Below are positions 14,647 to 15,273 of a DNA stretch of 15,273 nt, one piece after another (the stretch's first letter is position 1; each line of letters opens with the position of its first letter). Position numbers and translations under genes: made by a program. Location of the stretch: contig JAITEA010000182.1 in NCBI GenBank assembly GCA_031282285.1, positions 1 through 15,273 of the forward strand, given 5' to 3'. The notes below the pieces were generated by a model. It was given only the letters and a program-made list of their open reading frames with translations. It made no database searches and was not told where the DNA came from. The stretch is from Helicobacteraceae bacterium. GTDB lineage: Bacteria; Campylobacterota; Campylobacteria; Campylobacterales; SZUA-545.

Positions 14647-15062
14647 CTATACATACGGGTATTATACAGACGGGTATAGTAAGTTTGAGCTTCCTCTACC
14701 CTATCTTGTCTATCCGAGGCTGGATAGTATTTGATAATATCTGTAGGTTCTCGTGGCATCAGCGGATTAAATAAACAAAACACTTTAATCGTAGCAGCGC
14801 ATATATCTGAGGTGTATTTAGCGCAGTATGCGGTTGGCTTTGGCTCTTTATTGGTGGAAATAAACATCATATTACTATAAGACAAGTCTAGGTTAATAGG
14901 CATGTACTCATGAGTATGTCTAATATTTGCAATTCCCCGTTTCAAGAAACGCTCATCTTTCAAGGCTTCTAAATCTACGAAGTCTTCTCTATTTTCTGGA
15001 TAGGGGTATCTGTTATCTCCCCAAACCTCTTTTAATTCCTCTATATCTACCCACGGTTCCAT
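14643..15062 (-). CDS. unrecognised protein, 139 aa
   Basis: Frame from ATG 15060-15062 to TAA 14643-14645, with an excellent ribosome-binding site (AAGGAGGG about 7 bp upstream), so probably a real gene. The protein starts MEPWVDIEELKEVWGDNRYP. It has an acidic, Trp/Tyr-rich N-terminus, then a central region with Cys residues (TAYCAKYTSDICAATIKVFC). No signal peptide or clear membrane span is visible and I recognise no family. The C-terminus ends in two near-copies of a pentapeptide, TRLYN-TRMYS, encoded by a 15-bp near-tandem repeat. AT-rich codon use differs sharply from the core genes. It overlaps the upstream 51-aa ORF by 16 bp. Confidence 0.6.
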   Translation of the reverse strand: MEPWVDIEELKEVWGDNRYPYPENREDFVDLEALKDERFLKRGIANIRHTHEYMPINLDLSYSNMMFISTNKEPKPTAYCAKYTSDICAATIKVFCLFNPLMPREPTDIIKYYPASDRQDRVEEAQTYYTRLYNTRMYS

Positions 15063-15202
15063 GACGGTTCCCTCCTTTCGGTTCTGAATAAACTTACAAC
15101 GAATCCCCAGACTCGTTGAACAATAGCTACAGCTTTCTCAGCCATAACAACCATCATACTAAGCGAAGTAATTAACTTCACGCCAAATAAGAATGCTTTC
15201 AC
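15047..15202 (-). CDS. small hydrophobic ORF, 51 aa, GTG start
   Basis: Frame from GTG 15200-15202 to TAG 15047-15049, with AAGGA 6 bp before the GTG. The product starts MKAFLFGVKLITSLSMMVVM and ends in a basic tail RTERREPSWNRG. The first half is strongly hydrophobic and a second amphipathic stretch (AVAIVQRVWGFVVSLF) follows, so it could be a small membrane protein. Its end overlaps the start of the 139-aa gene in another frame and contains that gene's ribosome-binding site, implying coupled translation. Such overlapping small hydrophobic genes are common in phages. I recognise no family. Confidence 0.45.
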   Translation of the reverse strand: MKAFLFGVKLITSLSMMVVMAEKAVAIVQRVWGFVVSLFRTERREPSWNRG

Positions 15203-15227
15203 TTCTTTTCCTTCTGGATTTTAATTT

Positions 15228-15241
15228 GCATTTATAAATGC
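15228..15241. promoter_or_regulatory. perfect 14-bp palindrome, possible operator
   Basis: GCATTTATAAATGC is a perfect palindrome centred 32-33 bp upstream of the GTG of the 51-aa ORF, in very AT-rich DNA where a promoter would be expected (TTGATT and TATGAT-like elements lie just upstream on the minus strand). Its size and place suit a dimeric repressor site, but no regulator gene is in view. Confidence 0.35.
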
Positions 15242-15273
15242 TATCATAAATCAAACTATATTATTTTTTATAA

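Overview
The window is almost entirely one long minus-strand run of core translation and transcription genes. Read in the direction of transcription, from high to low coordinates, it is: tRNA-Thr(TGT), tRNA-Tyr(GTA), tRNA-Gly(TCC), tRNA-Thr(GGT), tuf, rpmG, tRNA-Trp(CCA), secE, nusG, rplK, rplA, rplJ, rplL, rpoB, rpoC. rpoC runs off the left edge and lacks only its last few dozen codons. The four-tRNA-plus-tuf block is the same set in the same order as E. coli thrU-tyrU-glyT-thrT-tufB, and secE-nusG-rplKAJL-rpoBC follows as in many bacteria. rpmG and tRNA-Trp lie between tuf and secE.

The proteins point to Campylobacterota (Epsilonproteobacteria). RpoB begins [15 protein letters not shown] and is very close to Campylobacter RpoB as I remember it. 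EF-Tu has NKED at the G4 motif, and L33 has the CPRL form. rpoB and rpoC are separate genes overlapping by 8 bp, not fused as in Helicobacter and Wolinella. The core is GC-rich (about 55% by hand count of a few lines), which is high for this phylum.

The control signals I can support are: a -10-like site ahead of the first tRNA; small hairpins in the tRNA spacers; a probable L10-type autoregulatory leader before rplJ; and a striking nested inverted repeat in the 241-bp rplL-rpoB spacer that looks like the attenuator/processing region known there in other bacteria. The same spacer also holds a long stop-free frame ending flush against the rpoB start codon.

From about 13.95 kb onward the character changes. 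A 465-bp stretch without a clear gene (13942-14406) carries inverted repeats and, on the minus strand, a sequence resembling domain V and the 3' end of a group II intron, probably degenerate. After about 14.4 kb the DNA is AT-richer (about 40% GC). It holds a compact set of small unrecognised ORFs: a 79-aa plus-strand ORF that shares its stop codon bases with a convergent 139-aa minus-strand gene, and a 51-aa hydrophobic GTG-start ORF overlapping the 139-aa gene's start. A 14-bp perfect palindrome sits upstream of these. This end looks like an acquired phage- or mobile-element-like segment, or an assembly junction. It is the only accessory-looking DNA here, and I recognise no known system in it.
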